Below, one piece after another: positions 36,635 through 44,391 of a DNA stretch of 64,000 nt. Both the position numbers and the translations under genes were made by a program. Numbering within the stretch: the stretch's first letter is position 1; each line of letters starts with the position of its first letter. The notes below the pieces were generated by a model, which ran no database searches, was not told the DNA's origin, and worked only from the letters and a program-made list of their open reading frames with translations. The DNA comes from JACPDI01 sp035463475 (GTDB lineage Bacteria; Acidobacteriota; Vicinamibacteria; Vicinamibacterales; 2-12-FULL-66-21), in assembly GCA_035463475.1 (NCBI GenBank), contig DATHTE010000052.1, forward strand, positions 1-64,000, in the 5' to 3' direction.

Positions 36635-37429
36635 ATGCCCAGTGAGCGGAGTGTCGTCGTCGACATCGGCGACATGCCGGTACGGCTCTCCACCCAGGAC
36701 GCTCCGTTGATCGACCTCCTGCGCGAGCGCTATGGCCCGTTCCTCAATGCTGCCGCGCGGCCGAGGTTCGACTTCGCGATCTCGGTCGTCGAACCGGGCG
36801 AACTCGACGGCGACCCGGATCTGCAAGTGCGAGCGAGCGACGGCTGCTGGCGCCTGGCGCGCGCGGACTTTCGCGCGGAATGGAGCACGCACACGGGCCG
36901 CGGGGCCATTTTTCAGACGCGCAATCCCTACACCGTGGACTCGGTGCTCCGTATCCTCCACTCCGTGATCCTCTCGACGGAGGGAGGGTTCCTGCTGCAC
37001 GCCGCGAGCGTGGTTCGGGCGGGGCATGCGGCCGTCTTCACGGGTCCGTCCGGTGCCGGGAAGACGACGCTGGCGGGCCTCGCGCCGCGTTCCGCAACGC
37101 TGCTGAGCGACGAGATCTCGTACGTGAGAGGGACGCCCGCAGGGTACGTCGCCTACGGCACACCGTTCGCGGGTGAGCTTGGACAGGCGGGCGAGCCCGT
37201 CTCCGCGCCTCTCGCGGCCATCTACGCCCTCGAGCATGGCACCAACACGGTTGACCGTCTCGGAACAGCGGAGGCACTGCGAACGCTGCTCAGGAACGTC
37301 CTCTTCTTCAGCGACGACGCGGCGTTGACCGAGCGCCTGTTTCGGTTCTGTTGCGAGTGCGCGCAGGAGATCCCGATGTATCGGCTGGCGTTCAGGCCCG
37401 ACGAGCGCGCGTGGGACCTGGTGGCATGA
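36635..37429 (+). CDS. HPr kinase-like P-loop protein of a RiPP-type cluster
   Basis: A 264-residue protein. The C-terminal half resembles the HPr kinase fold: Walker A GPSGAGKTT at residues 137-145 after GGFLLHAASVVRAGHAAVFT, and an acidic pair in LLSDEISYV (159-160). The N-terminal 120 residues have no known motif. True HPr kinase (about 310 residues, phosphorylating HPr) has a different N-domain, and no HPr gene is nearby. Homologues next to PqqD-like genes occur in peptide-modification clusters, and in some lasso-peptide clusters such a kinase phosphorylates the precursor's C-terminal Ser. The stop overlaps the PqqD start by 4 bases (ATGA). Peptide kinase activity here is inference. Confidence 0.8.
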   Translation: MPSERSVVVDIGDMPVRLSTQDAPLIDLLRERYGPFLNAAARPRFDFAISVVEPGELDGDPDLQVRASDGCWRLARADFRAEWSTHTGRGAIFQTRNPYTVDSVLRILHSVILSTEGGFLLHAASVVRAGHAAVFTGPSGAGKTTLAGLAPRSATLLSDEISYVRGTPAGYVAYGTPFAGELGQAGEPVSAPLAAIYALEHGTNTVDRLGTAEALRTLLRNVLFFSDDAALTERLFRFCCECAQEIPMYRLAFRPDERAWDLVA

Positions 37430-37746
37430 GCGACGTCTACATCGCCCGGGGAGAACGGCTTGCCGCCCGCAAGGTGGACGGCGAGATGGTCATTCTCCGC
37501 GCCGAGGACTCGGGACTGTACGTGCTGAACGAAATCGGGACCGCGCTGTGGGAGGCGGCGGATGGGCGCACGCCGCTCGTCGCCATCGTCGAACGGGTGA
37601 TCTGTCCCGAGTACGAGATCGACGGCGAGACGGCGCTGCGCGACGCGCTGGAGTTCGTGGATGCCCTCGAGGCTCATGGCGTCCTGCGGCGCTCCAGCGA
37701 GCCGCTGGCGCCGGAAACGCCGTGGCGGCCCGAGGGCGAGGCCTGA
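37426..37746 (+). CDS. PqqD-family peptide-recognition (RRE) protein
   Basis: A 106-residue protein translated from an ATG that overlaps the kinase stop (ATGA). It matches the PqqD fold: three beta strands (VDGEMVILRAEDSGLYVLNE), then the hallmark helix start LNEIGTALWEAADG and two more helices (VERVICPEYEI, ALRDALEFVDALEAHGVL). In PQQ and many other RiPP pathways this domain binds the leader of the precursor peptide and presents it to the radical SAM enzyme. The radical SAM gene begins 2 bases after its stop. The Pro/Glu-rich tail after residue 88 is extra. Confidence 0.9.
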   Translation: MSDVYIARGERLAARKVDGEMVILRAEDSGLYVLNEIGTALWEAADGRTPLVAIVERVICPEYEIDGETALRDALEFVDALEAHGVLRRSSEPLAPETPWRPEGEA

Positions 37747-37748
37747 TT

Positions 37749-38777
37749 GTGAGCAGCCTCGTCGACCGCGTGTGGGAACGGGCGCAGGCGGCGGGCATAC
37801 CGCTGGCGGTGCAGCTCGACGTCACGTATCGCTGCAACGAGCGGTGCGTGCACTGCTATCTCGATCACGAGGACCACGGCGAGCTGACGACCGGCGAGAT
37901 CACGGAGGTCCTCCACCAGCTCGCGGCGGCGGGCACACTGTTTCTGACCGTGAGCGGCGGCGAGCCGCTGGTGCGCGCGGATTGCTTCGATGTGCTCGCC
38001 CACGCGCGGGCGCTCGGCTTCGACGTCAAGCTGAAGACTAACGCGATCGCCGTGCGGGAGCGCGAGGCGGACCGCATCCGCGCCGCCGGCGTGCGGCAGG
38101 TGCAGGTGAGCATCTACTCGCACCGTCCTGATGTGCACGACGCGATTACCAAAGTGCGCGGATCGCTGGAGCGGTCCCTCGCGGGAATCCGCCTACTCCG
38201 CTCTCGCAGCCTCCGCGTGCTGATCGCCAACGTGCTGATGCGGCAGAACTGGGGGGACTACGCCGCCGTGCGGTCTCTCGCCGGGGAGCTGGGCGTCGAG
38301 TTCACGCTGGATCCCACGATCACCCCGAAAATCGACGGCGACACGTCCGTCCTCGCGCTTCGCGCGGGCGGCGTCCAGCTGCTCCGCGTCTTCACCGACA
38401 AGTCGCTCGTCGGCGACGGCTTCTGCGGCCCTCCTCCCGCCGTCGACGCCGACACGCTCGACGCGCGCCCCTGCGGCGCGGGACACACGGCGTGCTACAT
38501 CTCGCCGTACGGCGACGTCTTTCCGTGCGTGCAGTTTCCGCTGCCGACCGGCAACATCCGCCGGCAGCGGTTCGAGGACGTCTGGCGCCACTCGAGCGAG
38601 CTCGAGGAAGTGCGCGCCATCCGGGTCCGGGATCTCGCGACGTGCCCGAGCTGCAGCCTCGTGACGACCTGCACGCGCTGCCCTGGACTTGCGTACATGG
38701 AAGGGAACATGCGCGGGCCGTCATCCGCCGACTGCGAGAAATCGATGCTGCGGGCGCAGGCAGGCGCCGCAATCTGA
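37749..38777 (+). CDS. Radical SAM/SPASM peptide-modifying enzyme
   Basis: A 342-residue enzyme from a GTG at 37749. The radical SAM cluster motif is CNERCVHC (Cys29, Cys33, Cys36), and the SAM-binding GGEP follows in TVSGGEPLVRAD. The C-terminal SPASM region has a Cys series in RPCGAGHTACYISPYGDVFP, then CPSC, CTRC and a last Cys in SADCEKS, enough to hold auxiliary iron-sulphur clusters. SPASM enzymes modify ribosomal peptides, for example through thioether or C-C crosslinks. The gene sits between PqqD and the candidate precursor (gap 12 bases), so that peptide is the likely substrate. Confidence 0.92.
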   Translation: MSSLVDRVWERAQAAGIPLAVQLDVTYRCNERCVHCYLDHEDHGELTTGEITEVLHQLAAAGTLFLTVSGGEPLVRADCFDVLAHARALGFDVKLKTNAIAVREREADRIRAAGVRQVQVSIYSHRPDVHDAITKVRGSLERSLAGIRLLRSRSLRVLIANVLMRQNWGDYAAVRSLAGELGVEFTLDPTITPKIDGDTSVLALRAGGVQLLRVFTDKSLVGDGFCGPPPAVDADTLDARPCGAGHTACYISPYGDVFPCVQFPLPTGNIRRQRFEDVWRHSSELEEVRAIRVRDLATCPSCSLVTTCTRCPGLAYMEGNMRGPSSADCEKSMLRAQAGAAI

Positions 38778-38789
38778 AGGACGCTGAGT

Positions 38790-38969
38790 ATGAGTGCAGA
38801 CGAACGCCGCGCGGGCGACCGCGACAAGGAGGCGAACGGCGAACGCAGGAAAAAGCCGTATCGCAAGCCCGCATTCGAGCACGAGCGGGCCTTCGAAACG
38901 ATGGCGCTGGCCTGCGGGAAGCATAACCCGACCCAGGGCCAGTGCCGTCTCGTGAGGAAGGTCTCCTGA
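38790..38969 (+). CDS. Putative RiPP precursor peptide, 59 residues
   Basis: A small gene with GAAGGA about 9 bases before its ATG, 12 bases behind the radical SAM gene and 3 bases before the peptidase gene. The first 35 residues are highly charged (DRDKEANGERRKKPYRKPAF), as expected for a leader. A junction-like segment HERAFETMALACGK leads to a core of about 20 residues with two cysteines (Cys42 and Cys52, ten apart) and a C-terminal Ser59 (CRLVRKVS). Charge and composition differ sharply between the halves. From memory, small peptides with a similar FExxALACGK element stand beside SPASM genes in other bacteria. Precursor status rests on position, size and layout. Confidence 0.7.
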   Translation: MSADERRAGDRDKEANGERRKKPYRKPAFEHERAFETMALACGKHNPTQGQCRLVRKVS

Positions 38970-38972
38970 TTA

Positions 38973-39485
38973 ATGCCTTCAAACTCGGCCAGCCAGCGCG
39001 CCCCCGAAATCGAGCAGGCGGCGCTGGACCTGCTGGCGGAAGTCCTGAGGACTCACGGCGAGGCGCGCATCCGCGTCGGCGGCACGAGCATGCTGCCCGC
39101 TATCAGGCCCGCCGACATCCTGATCGTCCGCAGCGCGCCGCTCGCGCGTGCCGTCCCAGGGGACGTCGTCCTGTTCACGTGGGAGCGACGGCTGTTCGCG
39201 CACAGAGTCGTGCAGGCGCGCACGGGCGCTGCCGGCCCGGTGCTGATCACGCGCGGCGACCGGCACTCGCACTGCGACCTTCCCGTCCAGGAACACGCCC
39301 TGCTCGGTTTCGTGTCCGAGGTGGTGCGCGACGGCGCGCGAGTCCGCGTGGCGGGCGGGACGACGCCTTTCGGCGGCCTCGGCGCGGCGTGGTGGCAGGC
39401 CCGCACGGCGGCGCTGCGGATCGGCCGCGCGGCCCGTCGAAGGCTGTCGCTCACGATCAGGGAAAGGGCACCGTCACGGTCATGA
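38973..39485 (+). CDS. S24/S26-family peptidase, SipW-like, of the RiPP-type cluster
   Basis: A 170-residue protein. The N-terminal part holds the nucleophile Ser39 in VGGTSMLPAIRPADIL, which matches the box B of signal peptidases. Further boxes are PGDVVLFTWE and TRGDRH (Asp95). Where bacterial signal peptidase I has Lys, the sequence reads LFAHRVVQ with His76, as in SipW/ER-type enzymes. No transmembrane anchor is evident near the N-terminus, unusual for leader peptidases. It is last in the operon and may cleave the leader from the modified peptide. Its 3' end overlaps the convergent TonB-type gene by 29 bases. Confidence 0.8.
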   Translation: MPSNSASQRAPEIEQAALDLLAEVLRTHGEARIRVGGTSMLPAIRPADILIVRSAPLARAVPGDVVLFTWERRLFAHRVVQARTGAAGPVLITRGDRHSHCDLPVQEHALLGFVSEVVRDGARVRVAGGTTPFGGLGAAWWQARTAALRIGRAARRRLSLTIRERAPSRS

Positions 39486-40395
39486 TGACCGGCACCGGTT
39501 GCCCGTCGAGCGTCGTCGGCGTGAACCGCCACTGACGCACGGCGTCGAGCGCGGCCTGGTCGAGCAACGGGATGCTGCGGAGGACGCGCGCGTCTTTCAC
39601 CGCGCCTTCCGTGTCGATGGTGACCTCGAGGATCACGACCCCCTTGATGCCGGCGCGGAGGACCTGTTCAGGCACGACGGGACGCGCATCCACGATCTTC
39701 GCCGGCGGCCTCACTCCACCGCCCACGCGGATGGCGCCGCGCGGGTCGGACGGCGCGATGCTCAGTTCGGTGAACACACCCGACGCGGTCGTCGACGCCA
39801 CACCGACTCCAGGCGCGTGCCCCTGACGCGCCGCGTTGCGCCGAATCTCGATCACCTGCTCCCGCTCCGCCTCATCGAATGTCATGCCGCGGCCATCGGT
39901 CCTGCGGCTTCCGCTGCTGCCGCTGAATGACAGCACCGCGACGCCGTCCGGATCGCGAAACGAATCCTCCCGTGCCGGCGGCAGGATCTGCACCAGGCCG
40001 CGCGGCCCGGCGAAACCGATTCCAGACCAGGGCCCGCCGGCAATCGTGTACTCTTCGACGGTCGCCGTTCCTTCCCAGCGCTCCTCCATGGGCCAATCGC
40101 TGAGGCCGGTGTAGTAATAGCTCGCCTCGACTCGACCGTCGGGCCCTGCGCCCTCCGCCGCATGATCGACCAGCAGGAGGAGCCACTGCTCGGCGCGGTT
40201 GTGGACCACGCGCACGGTCGCCTCGCGGCGCCGGATGATTCTCACCCGGGCGTCGTTGTCGACGACGATCGTGTCGCCGTCCTGCGCGGGGATCCGGTTG
40301 CCGGAGGGCAGAGCAGGGCGCGCAGTCTGGGCGCCGAGGTGCGCGCATCCGAGGAGGAACGTCGCAGCGAGCCAAGCGGAGTGTCGTCGGGCCAT
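39457..40395 (-). CDS. TonB C-terminal domain protein (energy transducer type)
   Basis: A 312-residue exported protein. The start at 40395 gives a signal with a possible lipobox (FLLGCAHLG), so it may be a lipoprotein rather than an inner-membrane-anchored TonB. The last 90 residues are a TonB C-terminal domain (VLRAGIKGVVILEVTIDTEG, LDQAALDAVRQWRFTPTTLDG). The central 180 residues are unassigned. Classical TonB has an N-terminal membrane helix and a Pro-rich spacer, neither of which is clear here, so it could be a stand-alone periplasmic TonB-domain protein. It is convergent with the RiPP-type operon. Confidence 0.82.
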   Translation of the reverse strand: MARRHSAWLAATFLLGCAHLGAQTARPALPSGNRIPAQDGDTIVVDNDARVRIIRRREATVRVVHNRAEQWLLLLVDHAAEGAGPDGRVEASYYYTGLSDWPMEERWEGTATVEEYTIAGGPWSGIGFAGPRGLVQILPPAREDSFRDPDGVAVLSFSGSSGSRRTDGRGMTFDEAEREQVIEIRRNAARQGHAPGVGVASTTASGVFTELSIAPSDPRGAIRVGGGVRPPAKIVDARPVVPEQVLRAGIKGVVILEVTIDTEGAVKDARVLRSIPLLDQAALDAVRQWRFTPTTLDGQPVPVIMTVTVPFP

Positions 40396-40508
40396 GGCCG
40401 TTCTCCAGAGTAGCGCCAGTCTACTGCAATCCCCGCGCCCTCGAACCCGATGCTGGAGGCTCACGCCGGCTCGCCCATCGGCCGATAAGTCGCTCCGGAG
40501 GTGTGTCC

Positions 40509-41102
40509 ATGCGGATGTTCGCTGCGGCGGTTGGGTTCTGTCTGGTACTGGGGACGAGTACGACGGCCTTGGCCCAGGCCGGGCTGGTTGTGGGCGTGAA
40601 CTTCGCGACGATCGAGTACAACGATCCGGATGCCCCGGAATTCGACCGGCGTACCGGCTTCGCCGCCGGCATCTTTCAGAACATTCGACTGGGCGACTAC
40701 GTCAGCGTGCAACCCGAGGCCCTGTACAGCCAGAAAGGCGCGAAATTGCAGGAGGGGGGCGGCGAGACGACGATCGAAGTCGATTACCTGGACGTCCCCG
40801 TGCTGGTACGTGTGTCGGGTGGCCGCGGCGGCGGGCTTGTGGTCTTCGGCGGACCCTCGTTCGGATTCAAGCTCCGTGCGCGCGCCAAGGGGGAGTTCGA
40901 TGGGGAGAGCGAGGAGGTCGACATCGGCGACGAGGTGGAGGACTTTGACCTCGGCGTGGTTGCCGGCGCCGGCATTGGTTCGGCACGGTACTTTCTCGAC
41001 GTTCGTTACCAGTGGGGGTTGTCGGACGCGGACAAGGATCAGACCGACGACACCGAGGTCAAGAACCGCGTGATTTCGATCTTCCTCGGGTTTCGCTTCT
41101 GA
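40509..41102 (+). CDS. Small outer-membrane beta-barrel protein
   Basis: A 197-residue protein; the ATG at 40509 has GGAGG 7 bases upstream. A cleavable signal (MFAAAVGFCLVLGTSTTALA) precedes alternating amphipathic strands (AGLVVGVNFATIEY, VSVQPEALYSQKGAKL, VDYLDVPVLVRV) and the terminal strand ISIFLGFRF ends in Phe, the usual signal for outer-membrane insertion. This matches the OmpA-like beta-barrel/porin family of eight strands. One acidic loop (EFDGESEEVDIGDEVEDFD) is notable and may bind cations. The GH20 gene starts 4 bases after the stop, suggesting co-expression. Confidence 0.85.
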   Translation: MRMFAAAVGFCLVLGTSTTALAQAGLVVGVNFATIEYNDPDAPEFDRRTGFAAGIFQNIRLGDYVSVQPEALYSQKGAKLQEGGGETTIEVDYLDVPVLVRVSGGRGGGLVVFGGPSFGFKLRARAKGEFDGESEEVDIGDEVEDFDLGVVAGAGIGSARYFLDVRYQWGLSDADKDQTDDTEVKNRVISIFLGFRF

Positions 41103-41106
41103 CGCC

Positions 41107-42780
41107 GTGCATCCGGTGATCTCTTCAGCCGCGGCGCTCTACGCGGGGCTCGCAACGTCGGTCTTGCTGGCAGCAGCTGCACCTGCCGCCGCCGGGCAGG
41201 ACGCAACGCCCGACGCTCCGGCGATCGCGATCGTTCCGCGCCCCGTTTCGCTCACACCTCAGCCCGGACGCTTCACGATCACGAGGAACACGGTGATCTG
41301 GACGGACCGGGCAAGCGCCGACGTCGCGCGCCAGCTGGCGCGGTACCTGGAGCCGGCCACGGGCATCACGCCGCGCGTCCAGATCGGCGGAAGCCTGCCG
41401 CCCGGATCGATCGCGCTGCGGCGCGACCGCTCACTGGCGAAGCTGGGTCCCGAGGGATATCGGCTGGACATCCGTCCGAGCCGGATCATCGCGCGCGCGC
41501 CCGAGAGCGCTGGGCTGTTCTACGCCGTGCAGACGATGAGGCAACTGTTGCCCCCGCAGATCTTCCGCGACGCACCCGTGGGGAACGTCGAGTGGACGCT
41601 GCCGGCGGTGACGATCGAAGACCGGCCGAGGTTCCCCTGGCGTGGCGCGCACCTCGATGCGGGCCGCCACTTCATGCCCAAGGAGTTCGTGAAGAAGTAC
41701 ATCGACCTCCTCGCGCTGCACAAGCTGAACACGTTCCACTGGCATCTCACGGAGGACCAGGGCTGGAGGCTCGAGATTAAGCAGTACCCGAGGCTGACCG
41801 AGGTGGGCGCCTGGCGTAAGGAGACGATCGTCGGGCACCAGTCCCGGGACCGATCGCTCTGGCGGTTCGACGGGACGCCGCACGGCGGGTTCTACACGCA
41901 GGAGGACGCCCGCGAGATCGTCGCGTACGGCAAAGCGCGCTTCGTCAACGTCATGCCGGAGATCGAGATGCCGGGCCATGCCGTGGCGGCGATCGCGTCT
42001 TACCCGGAGATTGGCGTCACGGGACAGCCGATCGACGTGGCGACGCACTGGGGCATCTTCTCGGACATCCTGAACGCCGAGCCCGCCACGGTCCAGTTCA
42101 TGCAGAACGTCCTCGGCGAAGTGCTGGAGATATTCCCGAGCCGGTACATCCACATCGGCGGTGACGAGGCGGACAAGGCGAAGTGGAAGGTGGAGCCGCG
42201 CATCCAGGCGCGGATTCGCGAGCTGGGCCTCGCTGACGAGCACGAGCTTCAGAGCTGGTTCATCCGGCAGATGGATGCCTTCCTGACCGCGCGCAAGCGG
42301 CGGCTCGTCGGGTGGGACGAGATCCTCGAAGGGGGCCTCGCCGAGAACGCGGTCGTCATGTCGTGGCGCGGGACGGCGGGCGGCATCGCCGCGGCACGCG
42401 CCGGGCACGACGTCATCATGGCGCCGGAGAGCCACACGTACCTGAATTACTACCAGGCCCCGGACCAGGCCACGGAACCGCTCGCGCACCCCGGCCTGCT
42501 GCCGCTCGAAAAGGTGTACGGGTTCGAGCCGGTGCCGGTGGAGCTCGAGCCGCAGTTCGCGAAGCACGTGCTCGGCGCGCAGGCGCAGATCTGGACCGAG
42601 TATCTTGCCGGTCCGAAGAACGTGGAATACCAGGCGTTTCCACGCCTCAGCGCGCTCGCCGAAGTGGTGTGGACGCCGCTGGAGCGGAAGGACTACGCGG
42701 ACTATCTCACCAGGCTGGTCGTCCACCAGCGTCGCCTGCAGGCGTTCGACGTGAGCTTCCGGCCGGTTGATGCCCATTGA
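41107..42780 (+). CDS. GH20 beta-N-acetylhexosaminidase, exported
   Basis: A 557-residue enzyme with a GTG start 4 bases after the previous stop. Signal peptide (SVLLAAAAPAAAGQ), then a GH20b domain (about 40-165) and the catalytic barrel. The substrate-assisted Asp353-Glu354 pair is in IHIGGDEADK; FHWHLTEDQGWRLEI and MPEIEMPGHA are family marks. It removes terminal GlcNAc or GalNAc from chitin fragments, peptidoglycan or glycoproteins. The length matches standard single-domain GH20 enzymes. It is likely periplasmic or surface-bound and may be expressed with the barrel upstream. Confidence 0.93.
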   Translation: MHPVISSAAALYAGLATSVLLAAAAPAAAGQDATPDAPAIAIVPRPVSLTPQPGRFTITRNTVIWTDRASADVARQLARYLEPATGITPRVQIGGSLPPGSIALRRDRSLAKLGPEGYRLDIRPSRIIARAPESAGLFYAVQTMRQLLPPQIFRDAPVGNVEWTLPAVTIEDRPRFPWRGAHLDAGRHFMPKEFVKKYIDLLALHKLNTFHWHLTEDQGWRLEIKQYPRLTEVGAWRKETIVGHQSRDRSLWRFDGTPHGGFYTQEDAREIVAYGKARFVNVMPEIEMPGHAVAAIASYPEIGVTGQPIDVATHWGIFSDILNAEPATVQFMQNVLGEVLEIFPSRYIHIGGDEADKAKWKVEPRIQARIRELGLADEHELQSWFIRQMDAFLTARKRRLVGWDEILEGGLAENAVVMSWRGTAGGIAAARAGHDVIMAPESHTYLNYYQAPDQATEPLAHPGLLPLEKVYGFEPVPVELEPQFAKHVLGAQAQIWTEYLAGPKNVEYQAFPRLSALAEVVWTPLERKDYADYLTRLVVHQRRLQAFDVSFRPVDAH

Positions 42781-42798
42781 GACGCGCGTGCCCGCGCG

Positions 42799-44367
42799 TC
42801 ACGGCTGCGATGAACGCGCCCGGCCAAACCGCGGGGCGGTGCGCGATGCCGCCAGCGCGCGAACTGCGTCCGCCGTGAGCTGGACGACCCGCGTCATCTT
42901 GTCGAAGTCGAGCCGATCGATCGTGTCGGCGGGCTCGTGGTAGCCGGGATGAAACCCCCCGAACAGCCACACGGCGGGGATGCCCTTCTGCAGGAAGGGC
43001 AGGTGATCGCAGCGAAAGAGCGCGCGCATCGATGAGTCCCGGTCGAACTTCGCGCTCAGCGAGGTTCCCGCCCGCTTTGCCTCGCGGATAAGTAACTCCT
43101 CGAGATCTTGACTGAACACCGCTCCCACGAGGTTCACCTGGTCCGCGCGCGATGCGGTGAGATCGTACGCGCCGGCGCTTTCCGGGGTGTGCTCCTCGTT
43201 GCGGCCGATCATGTCCAGGTTCAGCACCGCGATCGTCTTGTCGAGCGGCCGGAGGGGGTGCGCCACGTAGTGATACGAGCCGAGCATCAGCTGCTCCTCC
43301 GAGCCGAACGCGAGGAAGAGGACGGAGCGCGCGAGCGGCTGCGTTCCAAGAAGGCGGGCCGCTTCGAGCATCCCCGCCACGCCGGACGCGTTGTCGTTCG
43401 CCCCCGCGTACAGCTTTCCGTTCTGCACCCCCAGGTGATCGTAGTGCGCGCTCACCAGGATGGTCTCGTCCCGCAGCTTCGCATCCGTCCCGGGCAGCAG
43501 GCCGGCGACGTTCCACGAAGCCTGGGCGGCGGCTTCGCCGTTCACGGCAAGCAGACGGACCCTCACGCCGTCGAGCGGCCGCGACGCCGGGGACGGGCCG
43601 CGATCGACATCGCCTTGCCACTCCACGGGTGTCCTCCCGGTGCCTTCCAGGAGCGCGGCGGCCGCCTCCGGTGGCACGCCGATGCGCGGGATGCCGAGCT
43701 CGCTTCGCGCGAGGGCCTGCGGCGGGGCATTGGCGCGATCGGGCGCGCGCGGCGCGACGCGGTGGCTGTTGACCGGCTCGGTGACGACGAGCAGGGCCGC
43801 GGCACCGTGACGCTGGGCGTTCCACGATTTCGTCCACGTGTTCGCGTGCAGCGTGAACCCGGTGCCATGGAACGCCGATCGCGGGTTCGCTTCCTGCGGC
43901 TCGTGGTCGAACACGAGCACGGCCTTGCCGCGGACATCGATGCCGGCGTAGTCGTCGTAGCCCAGATCCGGCGCCGTGATGCCGTAGCCGGCGAACACGA
44001 CGTCGAGCGTGAGGTCGACCGGCCGCGCGGGGTCGGGGAGGAAGACGGCGCCAGGGGAAAAGCGCTGCTCCTTGCCGTCGCGCATCACGCGTACCGAGGA
44101 TCGCTCGCGATCGATGCGGAGCGGCACCACGTCGAAGCGCTGAAGGAAGCCGGCGCCGGCCGCCGGCTGCAGGCCCGCCTTCCGCATCTCGGTCGCGATG
44201 AACCACGCGGTCGCGTCGGCGCCCCGGCTCAACGAGGCGCGTCCCTCGAGCGGCGGAGAGCAGAGGAACTCGAGGTCCGCGCGCATACGCTCGCGGCTGG
44301 TGCGGTCGTCCGCGGCGAGCGCGGGCGCGAGCGCCAGGAATAGGAGGCTGATGGAAAGAAGTTTCAT
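42799..44367 (-). CDS. M28 family aminopeptidase with PA domain, exported
   Basis: A 522-residue zinc peptidase with a signal peptide (MKLLSISLLFLALAPALA). A PA-like insert covers about residues 110-240 (DLTLDVVFAGYGITAPDLGY). The two-zinc site is complete: His and Asp in VSAHYDHLG, bridging Asp in AGANDNASG, catalytic Glu pair in FGSEEQ, Asp in LNLDMIGR and the last His in GYHEPADT. The family removes N-terminal residues from peptides. It lies 24 bases downstream of the GHMP kinase gene on the same strand and may be co-transcribed with it, though no functional link is obvious. Confidence 0.92.
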   Translation of the reverse strand: MKLLSISLLFLALAPALAADDRTSRERMRADLEFLCSPPLEGRASLSRGADATAWFIATEMRKAGLQPAAGAGFLQRFDVVPLRIDRERSSVRVMRDGKEQRFSPGAVFLPDPARPVDLTLDVVFAGYGITAPDLGYDDYAGIDVRGKAVLVFDHEPQEANPRSAFHGTGFTLHANTWTKSWNAQRHGAAALLVVTEPVNSHRVAPRAPDRANAPPQALARSELGIPRIGVPPEAAAALLEGTGRTPVEWQGDVDRGPSPASRPLDGVRVRLLAVNGEAAAQASWNVAGLLPGTDAKLRDETILVSAHYDHLGVQNGKLYAGANDNASGVAGMLEAARLLGTQPLARSVLFLAFGSEEQLMLGSYHYVAHPLRPLDKTIAVLNLDMIGRNEEHTPESAGAYDLTASRADQVNLVGAVFSQDLEELLIREAKRAGTSLSAKFDRDSSMRALFRCDHLPFLQKGIPAVWLFGGFHPGYHEPADTIDRLDFDKMTRVVQLTADAVRALAASRTAPRFGRARSSQP

Positions 44368-44391
44368 ATGTGCCCCGCGAAGCTTACCCTT

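Noticed and set aside
36635..37429. True HPr kinase/phosphorylase (hprK)
   Set aside because: The N-terminal domain and length do not fit, no ptsH or PTS gene is near, and the context is a PqqD/radical SAM cluster.
36635..39485. Lasso-peptide cluster
   Set aside because: There is no asparagine-synthetase-like cyclase and no transglutaminase-fold leader protease; a radical SAM enzyme is present instead.
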